A stretch of DNA of 64,000 bases from Oleispirillum sp963678075 (GTDB taxonomy: Bacteria > Pseudomonadota > Alphaproteobacteria > Rhodospirillales > Rhodospirillaceae): NCBI GenBank assembly GCA_963678075.2, contig CAXXPK010000007.1, positions 310,001 to 374,000 of the forward strand, written 5' to 3'. The translations under genes were made by a program, and so were the position numbers. The notes below the pieces were generated by a model. It had not been told where the DNA came from, did not search any database, and saw only the letters and a program-made list of their open reading frames with translations. The number at the start of each line of letters is the position of its first letter. Position 1 is the first letter of the stretch. Positions 25,997 through 34,287 of this stretch are shown in pieces.

Positions 25997-27097
25997 ATTT
26001 CCAGTTTTCCCGAGAGCGACCGGAGCAATAACGGCCTCAGCTACCGCGACGCGGGCGTCGATATCGATGCCGGCGACGCCCTTGTCGAAGCGATCAAGCC
26101 CCTGGCGCGCAGCACCATGCGCCCCGGCGCCGATACCGAACTGGGGGGCTTCGGCGCCCTGTTCGATTTGCGCGCTGCGGGGTTCAGCGACCCGATCCTG
26201 GTGTCTTCCACCGATGGCGTCGGCACCAAGCTGAAGATCGCCATCGAAACCGGCATCCACGATTTCGTCGGCATCGATCTGGTCGCGATGTGCGCCAACG
26301 ACCTTGTCGTGCAGGGGGCCGAACCCCTGTTGTTCCTGGACTATTTCGCCACCGGGCATTTGTCGGTGGAGGCCGGGCGCGCCATCGTCGCGGGCATCGC
26401 CGAGGGCTGCCGTCAGTCGGCCTGCGCCCTGATCGGTGGCGAAACCGCCGAAATGCCGGGCATGTACGCGGCGGGCGACTATGACCTGGCCGGGTTCTGC
26501 GTCGGCGCGGTGGAGCGTGCCAACGTCATCACCGGTCGCGCCGTCGCGGCGGGCGACGTGGTCCTGGGCATGGCCTCCCACGGGGTCCATTCCAACGGCT
26601 TCTCGCTAGTCCGGCGCATCGCCGAACGTTCCGGCCTGGCGTGGGACGCGGACGCCCCCTTTGCCCCCGGCAAGACCCTGGGCGCGGCATTGCTGACGCC
26701 GACCCGCATCTATGTGAAAAGCTGTCTGGTCGCGATTCGGGCGGGTGGCGTCGCCGCCTTCGCCCATATCACCGGCGGCGGCATGACCGAAAACGTGCCG
26801 CGCGTCCTGCCCAAGGGCCTGCACGCGATGATCGACGCCCGCAAATTCCCGGTGCCGCCGGTCTTCGCTTGGCTGGCCGACGTGGGCGGCGTGGCCGGCG
26901 CCGAGATGCTGCGCACCTTCAACTGCGGCATCGGCATGATCGCGGTAGTCAAGCCGAATGCCATCGCGGCGGTCACCGCCGCGCTGGAAGCCGCCGGGGA
27001 AAGCGTGTTCGCGATCGGCGCCATCGAAGCCGGAGCGAACGAACCGACCTGCCGCGTCGAGAACTTCGATCCCCACCGCGCCGAGGCGGCTCGATGA
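25997..27097 (+). CDS. purM: phosphoribosylformylglycinamidine cyclo-ligase (AIR synthetase); start uncertain
   Basis: PurM makes aminoimidazole ribotide from FGAM and ATP in purine synthesis. The body is unmistakable: GLSYRDAGVDIDAG near the N terminus, SSTDGVGTKLKIA, GIDLVAMCANDLVVQGAEPL, LIGGETAEMPGMY and HITGGGMTENVPR. The start is a problem: the frame has no ATG, GTG or TTG upstream of the conserved region. An ATT at 25997 preceded by AAAGAGG gives 366 residues. Alternatively the ATG at 25930 would be used if the C10 run at 25951-25960 were really C9. Both are conjecture. The stop overlaps the purN ATG (ATGA). Confidence 0.93.
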   Translation: MSSFPESDRSNNGLSYRDAGVDIDAGDALVEAIKPLARSTMRPGADTELGGFGALFDLRAAGFSDPILVSSTDGVGTKLKIAIETGIHDFVGIDLVAMCANDLVVQGAEPLLFLDYFATGHLSVEAGRAIVAGIAEGCRQSACALIGGETAEMPGMYAAGDYDLAGFCVGAVERANVITGRAVAAGDVVLGMASHGVHSNGFSLVRRIAERSGLAWDADAPFAPGKTLGAALLTPTRIYVKSCLVAIRAGGVAAFAHITGGGMTENVPRVLPKGLHAMIDARKFPVPPVFAWLADVGGVAGAEMLRTFNCGIGMIAVVKPNAIAAVTAALEAAGESVFAIGAIEAGANEPTCRVENFDPHRAEAAR

Positions 27098-27756
27098 CGG
27101 CAATGCGCCTGCGACTCGGGGTTCTGATTTCCGGACGCGGCAGCAACCTGCAAACCTTGATCGACGCTTGCGCCAATCAGGGCTTCCCGGCGGAAATCGC
27201 GCTGGTGCTGTCCAACGTCGCCGAGGCGGCGGGCCTGAACCGTGCGAAAACCGCCGGACTGCCCACCGCCGTGATCGACCACAAGGCCTTTCCCGGACGC
27301 GAATCCTTTGAAACCGCCATGACCGAAGCCCTGGTCGCGGCCAGGATCGACCTGATTTGTCTGGCCGGGTTCATGCGGCTGCTGACGCCAAGCTTCGTCA
27401 ACCTCTGGCACGACCGCCTGATCAACATCCACCCGTCGCTTCTGCCCGCCTACAAGGGGCTGCACACCCACGAACGGGCGCTGTCCGACGGCGCGCGCTT
27501 TTCCGGCTGCACCGTCCACTTCGTGCGCCCGGACATGGACGCCGGGCCGATCATCATTCAGGCGGCGGTGCCGGTGGCGCAAGCCGATACCCCGGACACC
27601 TTGGGGCCGCGCGTCCTGGCCTGCGAACACACCCTCTATCCCGAGGCGGTGCGCCTGATCGCGCAGGGTCGGGTCACGGTGAACGACGAACGGGTAACGA
27701 TCCAGGGATTCGATTCCTCCGGCCCCGTCGCGGTCAACCCACCGCTGGGATGCTGA
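27094..27756 (+). CDS. purN: phosphoribosylglycinamide formyltransferase
   Basis: PurN formylates GAR with 10-formyl-tetrahydrofolate in purine biosynthesis. The 220 residues include the N-terminal VLISGRGSNLQTLIDAC, which binds the nucleotide phosphate, and the catalytic region INIHPSLLPAYKGLHTHERAL, with the Asn and His of the formyl-transfer site, followed by HFVRPDMDAGPII carrying the catalytic Asp. ATG 27094 overlaps the purM stop. A strong bidirectional terminator follows immediately. Confidence 0.96.
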   Translation: MTAMRLRLGVLISGRGSNLQTLIDACANQGFPAEIALVLSNVAEAAGLNRAKTAGLPTAVIDHKAFPGRESFETAMTEALVAARIDLICLAGFMRLLTPSFVNLWHDRLINIHPSLLPAYKGLHTHERALSDGARFSGCTVHFVRPDMDAGPIIIQAAVPVAQADTPDTLGPRVLACEHTLYPEAVRLIAQGRVTVNDERVTIQGFDSSGPVAVNPPLGC

Positions 27757-27760
27757 ACGA

Positions 27761-27790
27761 AAAACGGCCCGGGAAACCCCGGGCCGTTTT
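27761..27790. terminator. bidirectional intrinsic terminator between purN and ndk
   Basis: AAAACGGCCCGGG-AAAC-CCCGGGCCGTTTT is a perfect stem with A- and T-tracts on both sides, starting 4 bases after the purN stop. It serves the convergent ndk transcript as well. Confidence 0.88.
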
Positions 27791-27814
27791 GCCGTCTCAG
27801 CCGCGAAACGTCGA

Positions 27815-28237
27815 TTAACCGACGATTTCGACCTTGCTGAAGAAGAAGCCGATTTCCTCGGTCGCGGTTTCGGCCGCATCGGAACCATGAACCGAGTTCG
27901 CCTCGATCGATTCCGCGAAATAGGCGCGGATGGTACCCGGAACCGCATTGGCCGGATTGGTCGCGCCCATGATCTCGCGATTGCGGGCAACCGCGCCCTC
28001 GCCTTCCAGAACCTGCACCACGACCGGTCCGGAAATCATGAACTCCACCAGTTCGCCGAAGAAAGCGCGTTCCTTGTGAACCGCGTAGAAGCCTTCGGCC
28101 TGCTCGCGAGTCATCTGAATTCGCTTTTGCGCGACAATGCGCAGACCGGCTTCCTCGAAGCGGGCGCAAATCTTGCCGACGAGATTGCGGCGCGTGGCGT
28201 CCGGCTTGACGATAGACAACGTGCGTTCAACGCCCAT
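27815..28237 (-). CDS. ndk: nucleoside diphosphate kinase
   Basis: Transfers the gamma-phosphate of ATP to other nucleoside diphosphates through a phosphohistidine. The 140 residues are the normal length. TLSIVKPDATRRNLVGKI is the N-terminal nucleotide-binding segment and His117 in NSVHGSDAAE is the active-site residue. The start is ATG 28237. The gene is convergent with purN across the shared terminator, in a position next to purMN seen in related bacteria. Confidence 0.97.
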   Translation of the reverse strand: MGVERTLSIVKPDATRRNLVGKICARFEEAGLRIVAQKRIQMTREQAEGFYAVHKERAFFGELVEFMISGPVVVQVLEGEGAVARNREIMGATNPANAVPGTIRAYFAESIEANSVHGSDAAETATEEIGFFFSKVEIVG

Positions 28238-28466
28238 CTTGAGTTCCCTTGATTGATCAACGGTTATCCCGGCGCGCGATTGTCGCCCCCGGTTGGTCCG
28301 ATAGCCCCGAATGTGCCGCATGCGGGTCCAGACTGGCCGCATTACATACCCGTAACGCAAGCCAAACGCAACCGCGAGAGTGTGGCATTTGTCATAGCGG
28401 GGCCGCTTTTCCACCAAAACGGCGCGCCCCTTGGCCCGGACGGGCGGCTATGCTATGACCGCCGCC

Positions 28467-30371
28467 ATGCTGCACATCAACGAACTGACCTTCCGCATCG
28501 GCCCCCGCGTCCTTTTGGACGGAACCACGCTGCACGTCACCGCCGGGCAACGGGTCGGCTTGGTCGGACGCAACGGCAGCGGCAAAACACCTTGTTCCGC
28601 CTGATTCGCGGCGAGGCGCAGCCGGACGCGGGCGGTATCTCGGTGCGGCCACGGGCGCGCATGGGCTGGGTGTCGCAGGACACCCCGGACGGCGAAAAAA
28701 GCCTGCTCGACTGGGTGCTCGACGCCGACGCCGAGCGCAAATCCCTGCTGGACGAAATGGCCGATCTGGGGGAAGCGCCGGACTCCGGCCTGCGCATCGC
28801 CGAAATCCACGAACGCCTGCTGTCCATCGACGCCCATTCCGCCCCGGCCCGTGCCTCCGCCATTCTGACCGGCCTCGGCTTTTCCACCGAACAACAGTCC
28901 CTGCCGGTCAAACAGTTTTCCGGCGGTTGGCGAATGCGCGTCGCGCTGGCCGCCGCCCTCTTCCCAAAGCCGGACTTGCTGCTGCTGGATGAACCCACCA
29001 ACCACCTGGACCTGGAAGCCACGTTGTGGCTGCAAAACCATCTGGCGAGCCATCCCGGCACCTTGATCGTGATCAGCCACGACCGCGACCTGTTGAATGC
29101 CGTCCCCGACCGCATCGTGCATCTGGACCAGAAACGGCTGGTCGCCTATGGCGGCAACTACGACGCCTTCGAACGCCCCCGGCGGATGAAGATGGACCTG
29201 GCCGCCAAGTCCTTCTCGAAACAGTTGAAACAACGCCGCAAGATCCAGGGCTGCATCGACCGCTTCCGGGCCAAGGCGCGGCAGGCGCAAAGCCGCGTCA
29301 AGATGCTGGAAAAAATGGAAGTCCCGGTGCCGATCATCAAGGACAAGGCGATTTCCTTCGACTTCCCCGACCCCGATCCCCTGTCGCCGCCGCTGATCAC
29401 CATCGAGGACGGCAACGTCGGATACGACGGCAAGGCCGTGCTGAAGGGGCTTAGCCTGCGCATCAACGGCGATGACCGCATCGCGCTGCTGGGCCGCCAA
29501 CGGCAACGGCAAATCGACCCTGGCCAAGCTGTTGTCCGAACGCATCGGCCTGCTTAGCGGCACGATGCGGCGGTCGTCACGCCTGAGGATCGGCTATTTC
29601 GCGCAGCACCAAACCGACGAACTGCGGGTGGGGGCCTCCCCCCTCGAACACATGGCGGAAAAAATGCCGATGGCGACCGAGGCGAAGATTCGCGCCCATC
29701 TGGGCCGCTTCGGCTTCGGCGCGGAACTGGCCGACCGCAAGGTCGGAACCCTGTCGGGCGGCGAGAAATCCCGCCTGCTGCTCGCCCTGATGAGCCGCGA
29801 GGCCCCACACATCCTGATCCTCGACGAAACCACCAACCACCTGGATATCGACTCCCGCGCCGCCCTGATCTCCGCCCTCAACGCCTTCGACGGCACGGTG
29901 ATCCTGATCAGCCACGACACCCATCTGGTGGAGATGGTCGCCGACCGCCTGTGGCGGGTCGGCAATGGCGCCTGCCTGCCGTTCGACGGCGATCTTTCCG
30001 ATTATCGCAAAACCCTGTTGGAGGAACGCCGCGCCGCCGCCCGCGAAGGACGCGAGAACACCGGCGACCCGCGCGAGGCCAGTCCCGACCGCAAGGGGGC
30101 GCGCCGCGACAAGGCGGAACGCCGTGCCGCGATTTCCCCCTTGAAACGCCGCGTCGCCGACGCCGAAAAAACCCTGGAACGCCTGACCGCCGCCAGCGCC
30201 GAGATCGAAAACCAACTGGCCGACCCGGCGCTTTACGAACGCGACGGATCGGCCCAGGGGATCGCCCTGCAAAAGGACTTGGGCGCCCTCGCCCAAAAGA
30301 TCGCCGCCGCCGAGGCCACCTGGATGCAGGCGGTGGAAGACCTGGAAACCGCCGAGGCGGAGCAGGATTAG
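28467..30371 (+). CDS. ABC-F family ATPase, broken by two single-base indels, one in each Walker A motif
   Basis: ABC-F proteins carry two ATPase domains without membrane parts and act on the ribosome. From ATG 28467 the first domain reads LVGRNGSGK and then loses frame. One missing base after 28588 restores GKTTLFRLIRGE. The frame then runs through SGGWRMRVALAAALF and LLLDEPTNHLDLEATLWL to the linker. At 29494-29495 one extra C breaks the second domain; without it LLGANGNGKSTLAKLL is continuous. The second domain follows (LSGGEKSRLLLALM, LILDETTNHLDIDSRAAL), then a C-terminal coiled coil with DPALYERDG, as in YheS-like members. Repaired, it is 634 residues. As written it would stop 44 codons in. 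Sequence error or a true pseudogene cannot be separated here. Confidence 0.85.
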
Positions 30372-30387
30372 CCGGAGACTGATAAAT

Positions 30388-30438
30388 CAGGCCGGGCGCC
30401 GCCCGGACCCGCGAAGGGGCTTGGCCCCTTCGATCCCA
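30388..30438 (+). repeat. palindromic repeat (REP-like unit, plus orientation) after the ABC-F gene
   Basis: A GCCGGGCGCCGCCCGGAC palindrome at about 30391-30408 is followed by the hairpin CGAAGGGGCTTGGCCCCTTCG at 30412-30432 with the tail ATCCCATTCCC. It matches the left units of the paired elements elsewhere in the window. Its natural partner seems to be the minus-oriented unit at 32043-32063, now 1.6 kb away. Confidence 0.7.
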
Positions 30439-30588
30439 TTCCCTTTTTCGCCGATCAATCCCCCGCAACCGTCACGACGCCGCGTGCCGTTTCCCTGCGC
30501 TGCGCGCGAAAACCAGGACGGGGATAGGCCAATTGCGGACGGGCGGGTTCCGACCGTGGGAATGAGATGTTACGGGCGATAACCCTTA

Positions 30589-31378
30589 GGCTCAGGACCC
30601 ATTAAATTATTGCCAAGCAGATCGGCGGCTGATTCACTCATGGGAGGGAGGACCCCATCCATGAGTGATCTGTTTTGGTTGTCAGAGAGGCAGTTGGCGA
30701 AGATCGAGCCGCATTTCCCGCTATCGCATGGCGTGCCGCGGGTTGATGATCGGCGAGTGATCAGCGGCATCGTTCATATGATCCGCAACGGCTTACGGTG
30801 GCGAGATGCACCACCCGTCTATGGCCCCCACAAAACCCTCTATAATCGTTTCGTTCGCTGGAGCCGACTTGGGGTGTTCAGCCGGATCTTCGCGGCCTTG
30901 ACGGGAGAGGCTGGCCCTCCAGACCGGTTGATGATCGATGCAACCCACCTGAAAGCTCATCGGACCGCCGCGAGCCTCTATAAAAAGGGGCTCTTGCCCG
31001 ATGTATCGGACGCACAAAAGGCGGGCTGAACTCCAAGCTTCATGCGGTTTGCGACGGACAAGGAAGGCCCCTCATCCTGCTGCTCAGCGAGGGGCAAATG
31101 AGCGATCACAAAGGCGCGATGCTGTTGCTCGACCTATTTCCCAAGGCCAACGTCCTGATCGCCGACAAGGGCTATGACGGTGATCCCCTTCGAGAGGCTT
31201 TGACACAGCGAGGGATCGCTACATGCATCCCGCCAATGCGTCATCGCAAAACCCAGTACGCTTACGACAAAACCCTCTATCGCCAGCGTCATAGGATCGA
31301 GAACCTCTTCGCTCGCCTCAAGGATTGGCGGCGTATCCACACCCGATATGACCGATGCGCGGATATCTTCTTTGCCGC
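30589..31378 (+). mobile_element. IS5-family insertion sequence, copy 2, lacking its right end
   Basis: The left inverted repeat, GGCTCAGGACCCATTAA at 30589-30605, is present, followed by the leader and transposase frames nearly identical to copy 1 (six amino-acid differences in the first 122 residues). Similarity stops sharply at 31378 inside TTTGCCGC, removing about the last 13 codons and the right inverted repeat. The next bases belong to a truncated DUF3644 gene on the other strand. It lies in opposite orientation to copy 1, 16.4 kb away. Confidence 0.88.
30661..31378 (+). pseudogene. IS5-family transposase, 3'-truncated copy
   Basis: The first frame runs from 30661 to a TGA at 31027-31029 (122 residues). 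The second frame continues by a -1 slip at AAAAG (31016-31020) into KGGLNSKLHAVCDG. The DDE residues are all still present (MIDATHLKAH, IADKGYDGD, RHRIENLFARLKDW), but the C-terminal hydrophobic tail seen in copy 1 (VIIAALLLFW) is missing. The open frame instead runs into foreign sequence and stops at 31451. Confidence 0.82.
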
Positions 31379-31779
31379 TTCCGAAGGTAGTATTCGTGCA
31401 GAAAATACGTCCAGGCAACGTTCACCAGAATTTCAAACACTTCCGTCTTAAAAATCACGCTTGGGCTGTTGAATACCTGGACGGCGACGATCATTGCTTC
31501 GCGCGCCCGCACCAACCTTTCGTCGTCGAGAATGTTAAGGCCAGTGCGCTGATCGAACGCCCTCTTCTTGGCTATAAAGTGCTTAACAACCTCGTCTGAT
31601 GCGGGAGCAATGTCTCCTGACTGCTTGACCTCGGTGATTCGCGCGCTGTTGACCGTCGCCTTGCGGCCGACGTTCAGCAAAGCTTGAATGTCCTGATTAC
31701 GCCACCCTTGCTTCAGCAGGGCCTTGACCACCGGTTTTTCATCCGCAGTCAAAGATCCATCGCGGTTCCTTACGACCAT
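31318..31779 (-). pseudogene. DUF3644-type protein, N-terminal fragment fused to IS sequence
   Basis: ATG 31779 opens a frame of 153 residues. Residues 1-60 (LTADEKPVVKALLKQGWRNQDIQALLNVGRK) look like a helix-turn-helix. Residues 85-133 (LVRAREAMIVAVQVFNSPSVIFKTEVFEI, then NVAWTYFLHEYYLRK) match, from memory, the start of the DUF3644 family, whose members are usually much longer. At about 31379 the gene runs into the broken end of IS copy 2, and the last about 20 residues are antisense IS sequence. The fragment has its own promoter. It is probably a remnant of an accessory, possibly defence-related, gene; the function is unknown. Confidence 0.65.
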
Positions 31780-31810
31780 GCTGCTCGCCTTCTAATCGTT
31801 GTGCATAGAA

Positions 31811-31839
31811 AGCATATTGCAGCTTAAGATTTATATCAA
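31811..31839 (-). promoter_or_regulatory. predicted promoter of the truncated DUF3644 gene
   Basis: On the minus strand, TTGATA (31839-31834) and TATGCT (31816-31811) are separated by exactly 17 bases, about 30 bases before the ATG at 31779. The surrounding 90 bases are much more AT-rich than the rest of the window, which suggests foreign origin. Confidence 0.6.
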
Positions 31840-31875
31840 ACGTGCTTCACAGCCGCCGCACCCGATCAAAAATTT

Positions 31876-32496
31876 TTATGCATCCCTTGCGTAACGTCCG
31901 CTGTGGGGAACCGGCGCAGCCCCGTGGATCGACTGCGTTGGGCGCGAAGCTGTCGGTTTTGGTTTTGGCGCAAAGCGCAACAGCGCCCTCCCGCCGCGTG
32001 ACGGGCGGGGGGGGGGGGGGGGCGGCTGAAAAGGAATGGGATGCAAGGGCCCGAGGCCCTTGCCGGGGGTGGGCGGAGCCCACGGGTTTTCCTGCCGCAC
32101 CACCGAATCCAGGTGGACGAGTTCGTCGAAGCCGCGCCGCCACCACAGGCCGAGCATCAGTCCGGCGGCGAAGCTGATCGACAGGGGGAACAGCAGAATC
32201 CCCAGCAGGCGACCGCCGGTACTCAACGACTTGAATTTGACCCAGGCATCGCGGTGGAGTTTCAGGATGGTGCCGTCGCGATCGATGACGCGAAACCCTG
32301 CGTGCGCCGCCAAATCGCGGATACCCGGATCGTCGCAACCGCCCGCGCCAAACAGCTTGCGGGTACGGATTTCGCCGACCAGACGGACGACATCGGGGCT
32401 GGCGGGCATGGCGCGGCGATCGGGGAAATAGCGCACCGCCAGAACCACCCCGAAACCGAAAAAAACCACCAGAAACAGAACCACCGCCAGGACCAT
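31876..32496 (-). CDS. uncharacterised two-TM membrane protein with repeat-derived C terminus
   Basis: I do not recognise the family. ATG 32496 opens 206 residues. A membrane segment spans residues 1-22 (VLAVVLFLVVFFGFGVVLAV), a soluble part follows (about 25-92), and a second membrane segment covers about 95-118 (LLGILLFPLSISFAAGLMLGL). From about residue 140 the protein is translated from a palindromic repeat (32043-32063) and a G16 tract (32007-32022), giving a proline-rich tail that looks non-native. The original stop was probably lost when the repeat arrived. The start lies 11 bases after the 570-residue gene on the same strand, suggesting one operon. Any role is unknown. Confidence 0.6.
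   Translation of the reverse strand: MVLAVVLFLVVFFGFGVVLAVRYFPDRRAMPASPDVVRLVGEIRTRKLFGAGGCDDPGIRDLAAHAGFRVIDRDGTILKLHRDAWVKFKSLSTGGRLLGILLFPLSISFAAGLMLGLWWRRGFDELVHLDSVVRQENPWAPPTPGKGLGPLHPIPFQPPPPPPRPSRGGRALLRFAPKPKPTASRPTQSIHGAAPVPHSGRYARDA
32007..32066 (-). repeat. G16 homopolymer and REP-like unit (minus orientation)
   Basis: Sixteen consecutive G (32007-32022) are followed by GGAATGGGAT and the hairpin GCAAGGGCCCGAGGCCCTTGC (32043-32063), then a second palindrome (GTGGGCGGAGCCCAC). Read on the minus strand the order is hairpin, ATCCCATTCC, TTTTCAGCCG, mirroring the plus unit at 30412-30450. The G16 run is in frame within the 206-residue membrane protein gene and may be a length-variable or misassembled site. 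Confidence 0.7.
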
Positions 32497-32506
32497 CGAT
32501 CTCCCC

Positions 32507-34219
32507 TTACGACATGCCGGAAAGCCCTGCCCGGGTCAGCAGGGCATGGAACTCACGCAGTTTTCTTTCCTTGTCCGCCGCATCGGCGCAATCCGCAGCG
32601 AAGGCCTCGACGAAATCCGGGCGTTTCAGATGCCCGCAAATTCTTTCCCGCGCCAACGCCGTCGCTTTACCCTCGGTCAGGACGCCGGACAACAGAGAAT
32701 TCAGCAGCAGGGCGGCCCGCGACGGCAAGGCCAGATCAGCACGGTCGATGCGCTCGATCACCCGTTCGGCGACCAGGAACTTCGCCTCCAGGTCGTCCAG
32801 GCGCGCCCGCAGCGGCGCCACCGCCTTCGCCGGATAGGTGGCGGCGAGCCAACGGCTCAATTCGGCCGCCGCCATCAGCGGCTTGATCGGATCGTCGGTT
32901 TTTTCGGCGAACGCACGGATCGTGGACGCCGAGGCAACGATGGTGCGCAACGCCTCGAAGGCATCCACCCGCACCTCCGGTTCGCATTTCAGCGTCTCGT
33001 CCATGACCCGCAGCAGACGGATCCGGCGGACCGGGCCATCCAGGCCCTCCAACAGTCGTTGCAGCCCCAGCTTGCGACCGGTGACGCCACCCTCGACGAT
33101 GAGTAGCATCGCCCGGTCCCGCAGCGCGCAGGCGCCATCAGCTCCCCCCAGAATCTCCCCAGGACCGACCAAGCGATTGGCCAGCCCCTTAAAACACACA
33201 AGCTCCCTGGTTCGGTCGTTACGCGAAAGCTCCCCTGGGCCCGCGATCATTCGCAGCAAGCGGTCGATCAGCGCCGCGCGAAATTGCGGCAGGCGCCCAG
33301 ACCGCACCTGCGCGACGAACATGTCGCGGTGGGGCAAGGCGCGGTCGAAGGTTCCCTTACCGCCTTCCAGCACATCGATCAGCGTCGTGCAGGCCGATGC
33401 CAGATTGGCTTGCGGTCCGAGTGCGTCCTGCAAGACCTCGCGATTGCCGAAGACCTGGGCGACCACGCCGTCAAGAATCGCCGGCGCCTCGGGGTCGGTT
33501 TCGGCCTCGATCAGTTCCCCCAGACGGTCCAACTTGGCCATCCAGGCCCCGTTTTTCGCAAGATCGCGGGCCAACACCACGGTCGCCGCGAAAGTCCGGT
33601 CGATTTCATCCTCGGCGATGCCCGAAACCTCGGCCAGGACCGCGCCGAAACTGGTCGCCACGCGCTTACCCAGGCCGCGCCGCCGTTCGCAACGCCGCGC
33701 CCACGCGCCAATGCCTTCGATGGCGCGATAGATTTCCTCGCCGCGACTTTTGGAATCCTGATCGGTGCCACGAGACTGCACCAACGCCACCCGGTTCACC
33801 CCCGCAGGAACGATCGATTCGGTGTCCCAGATGCGCTGGTATTCGCGCGACAAGTGCAGCACCTCGGTCGGTGTGATCCGTCGTTCGTCCAGATATTTGC
33901 GGAACAGCCGACCCATCGTCGCCAAACTTTCCGGCGACAAGAAATCCGCTTCGTCCTTGCATGCGTTGACGGTTTCGATCGGCGTGATGCGCATGTCGCT
34001 CAACGGCTTGGCGTCGCCCTGTTTTTCGAACACCACCTTTTCGGCAAGTTCGCCGTCGATTCGCTGCCAGTTGCGAATGACCCGGACGCCCTCGGCGCGG
34101 CGAGTCAACTCCTGCTCGGCGGCACGAATCGCCGAGGCTTCGTCATCGCACAGGTTGACCACCGTCCAATTCTTGGACTGAAGAACCTGACACTCGAATG
34201 TCGCGCGGCGGCTCGACAT
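32507..34219 (-). CDS. uncharacterised 570-residue protein
   Basis: I do not recognise a family. The start is ATG 34219 (MSSRRATFECQVLQSKNW), chosen because GGAGG lies 7-12 bases upstream; the open frame extends to 34348 but antisense to the next intergenic region. The protein is almost entirely predicted helical, with no signal peptide or membrane segment and no catalytic motif I can name. The N-terminal 70 residues (NLCDDEASAIRAAEQELTRR) look like a small separate domain; the rest resembles a long helical-repeat scaffold. It lies in a minus-strand run after holC and before a membrane protein, all downstream of hflK-hflC-degP. Confidence 0.75.
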   Translation of the reverse strand: MSSRRATFECQVLQSKNWTVVNLCDDEASAIRAAEQELTRRAEGVRVIRNWQRIDGELAEKVVFEKQGDAKPLSDMRITPIETVNACKDEADFLSPESLATMGRLFRKYLDERRITPTEVLHLSREYQRIWDTESIVPAGVNRVALVQSRGTDQDSKSRGEEIYRAIEGIGAWARRCERRRGLGKRVATSFGAVLAEVSGIAEDEIDRTFAATVVLARDLAKNGAWMAKLDRLGELIEAETDPEAPAILDGVVAQVFGNREVLQDALGPQANLASACTTLIDVLEGGKGTFDRALPHRDMFVAQVRSGRLPQFRAALIDRLLRMIAGPGELSRNDRTRELVCFKGLANRLVGPGEILGGADGACALRDRAMLLIVEGGVTGRKLGLQRLLEGLDGPVRRIRLLRVMDETLKCEPEVRVDAFEALRTIVASASTIRAFAEKTDDPIKPLMAAAELSRWLAATYPAKAVAPLRARLDDLEAKFLVAERVIERIDRADLALPSRAALLLNSLLSGVLTEGKATALARERICGHLKRPDFVEAFAADCADAADKERKLREFHALLTRAGLSGMS

Positions 34220-34287
34220 TTCGGCTCCTCCCCCCTCTTCCCCCGGGCCGTTATTTTTCTTGGGACAGCCTCGAAGGATATTCCCTC

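Noticed and set aside
721..29503. Single-base indels considered as phase-variable switches
   Set aside because: The runs involved are short (C6, G4, AAAAC, GGCC), too short for typical slippage switching, and the affected genes are not surface-related; error or pseudogenisation is more likely.
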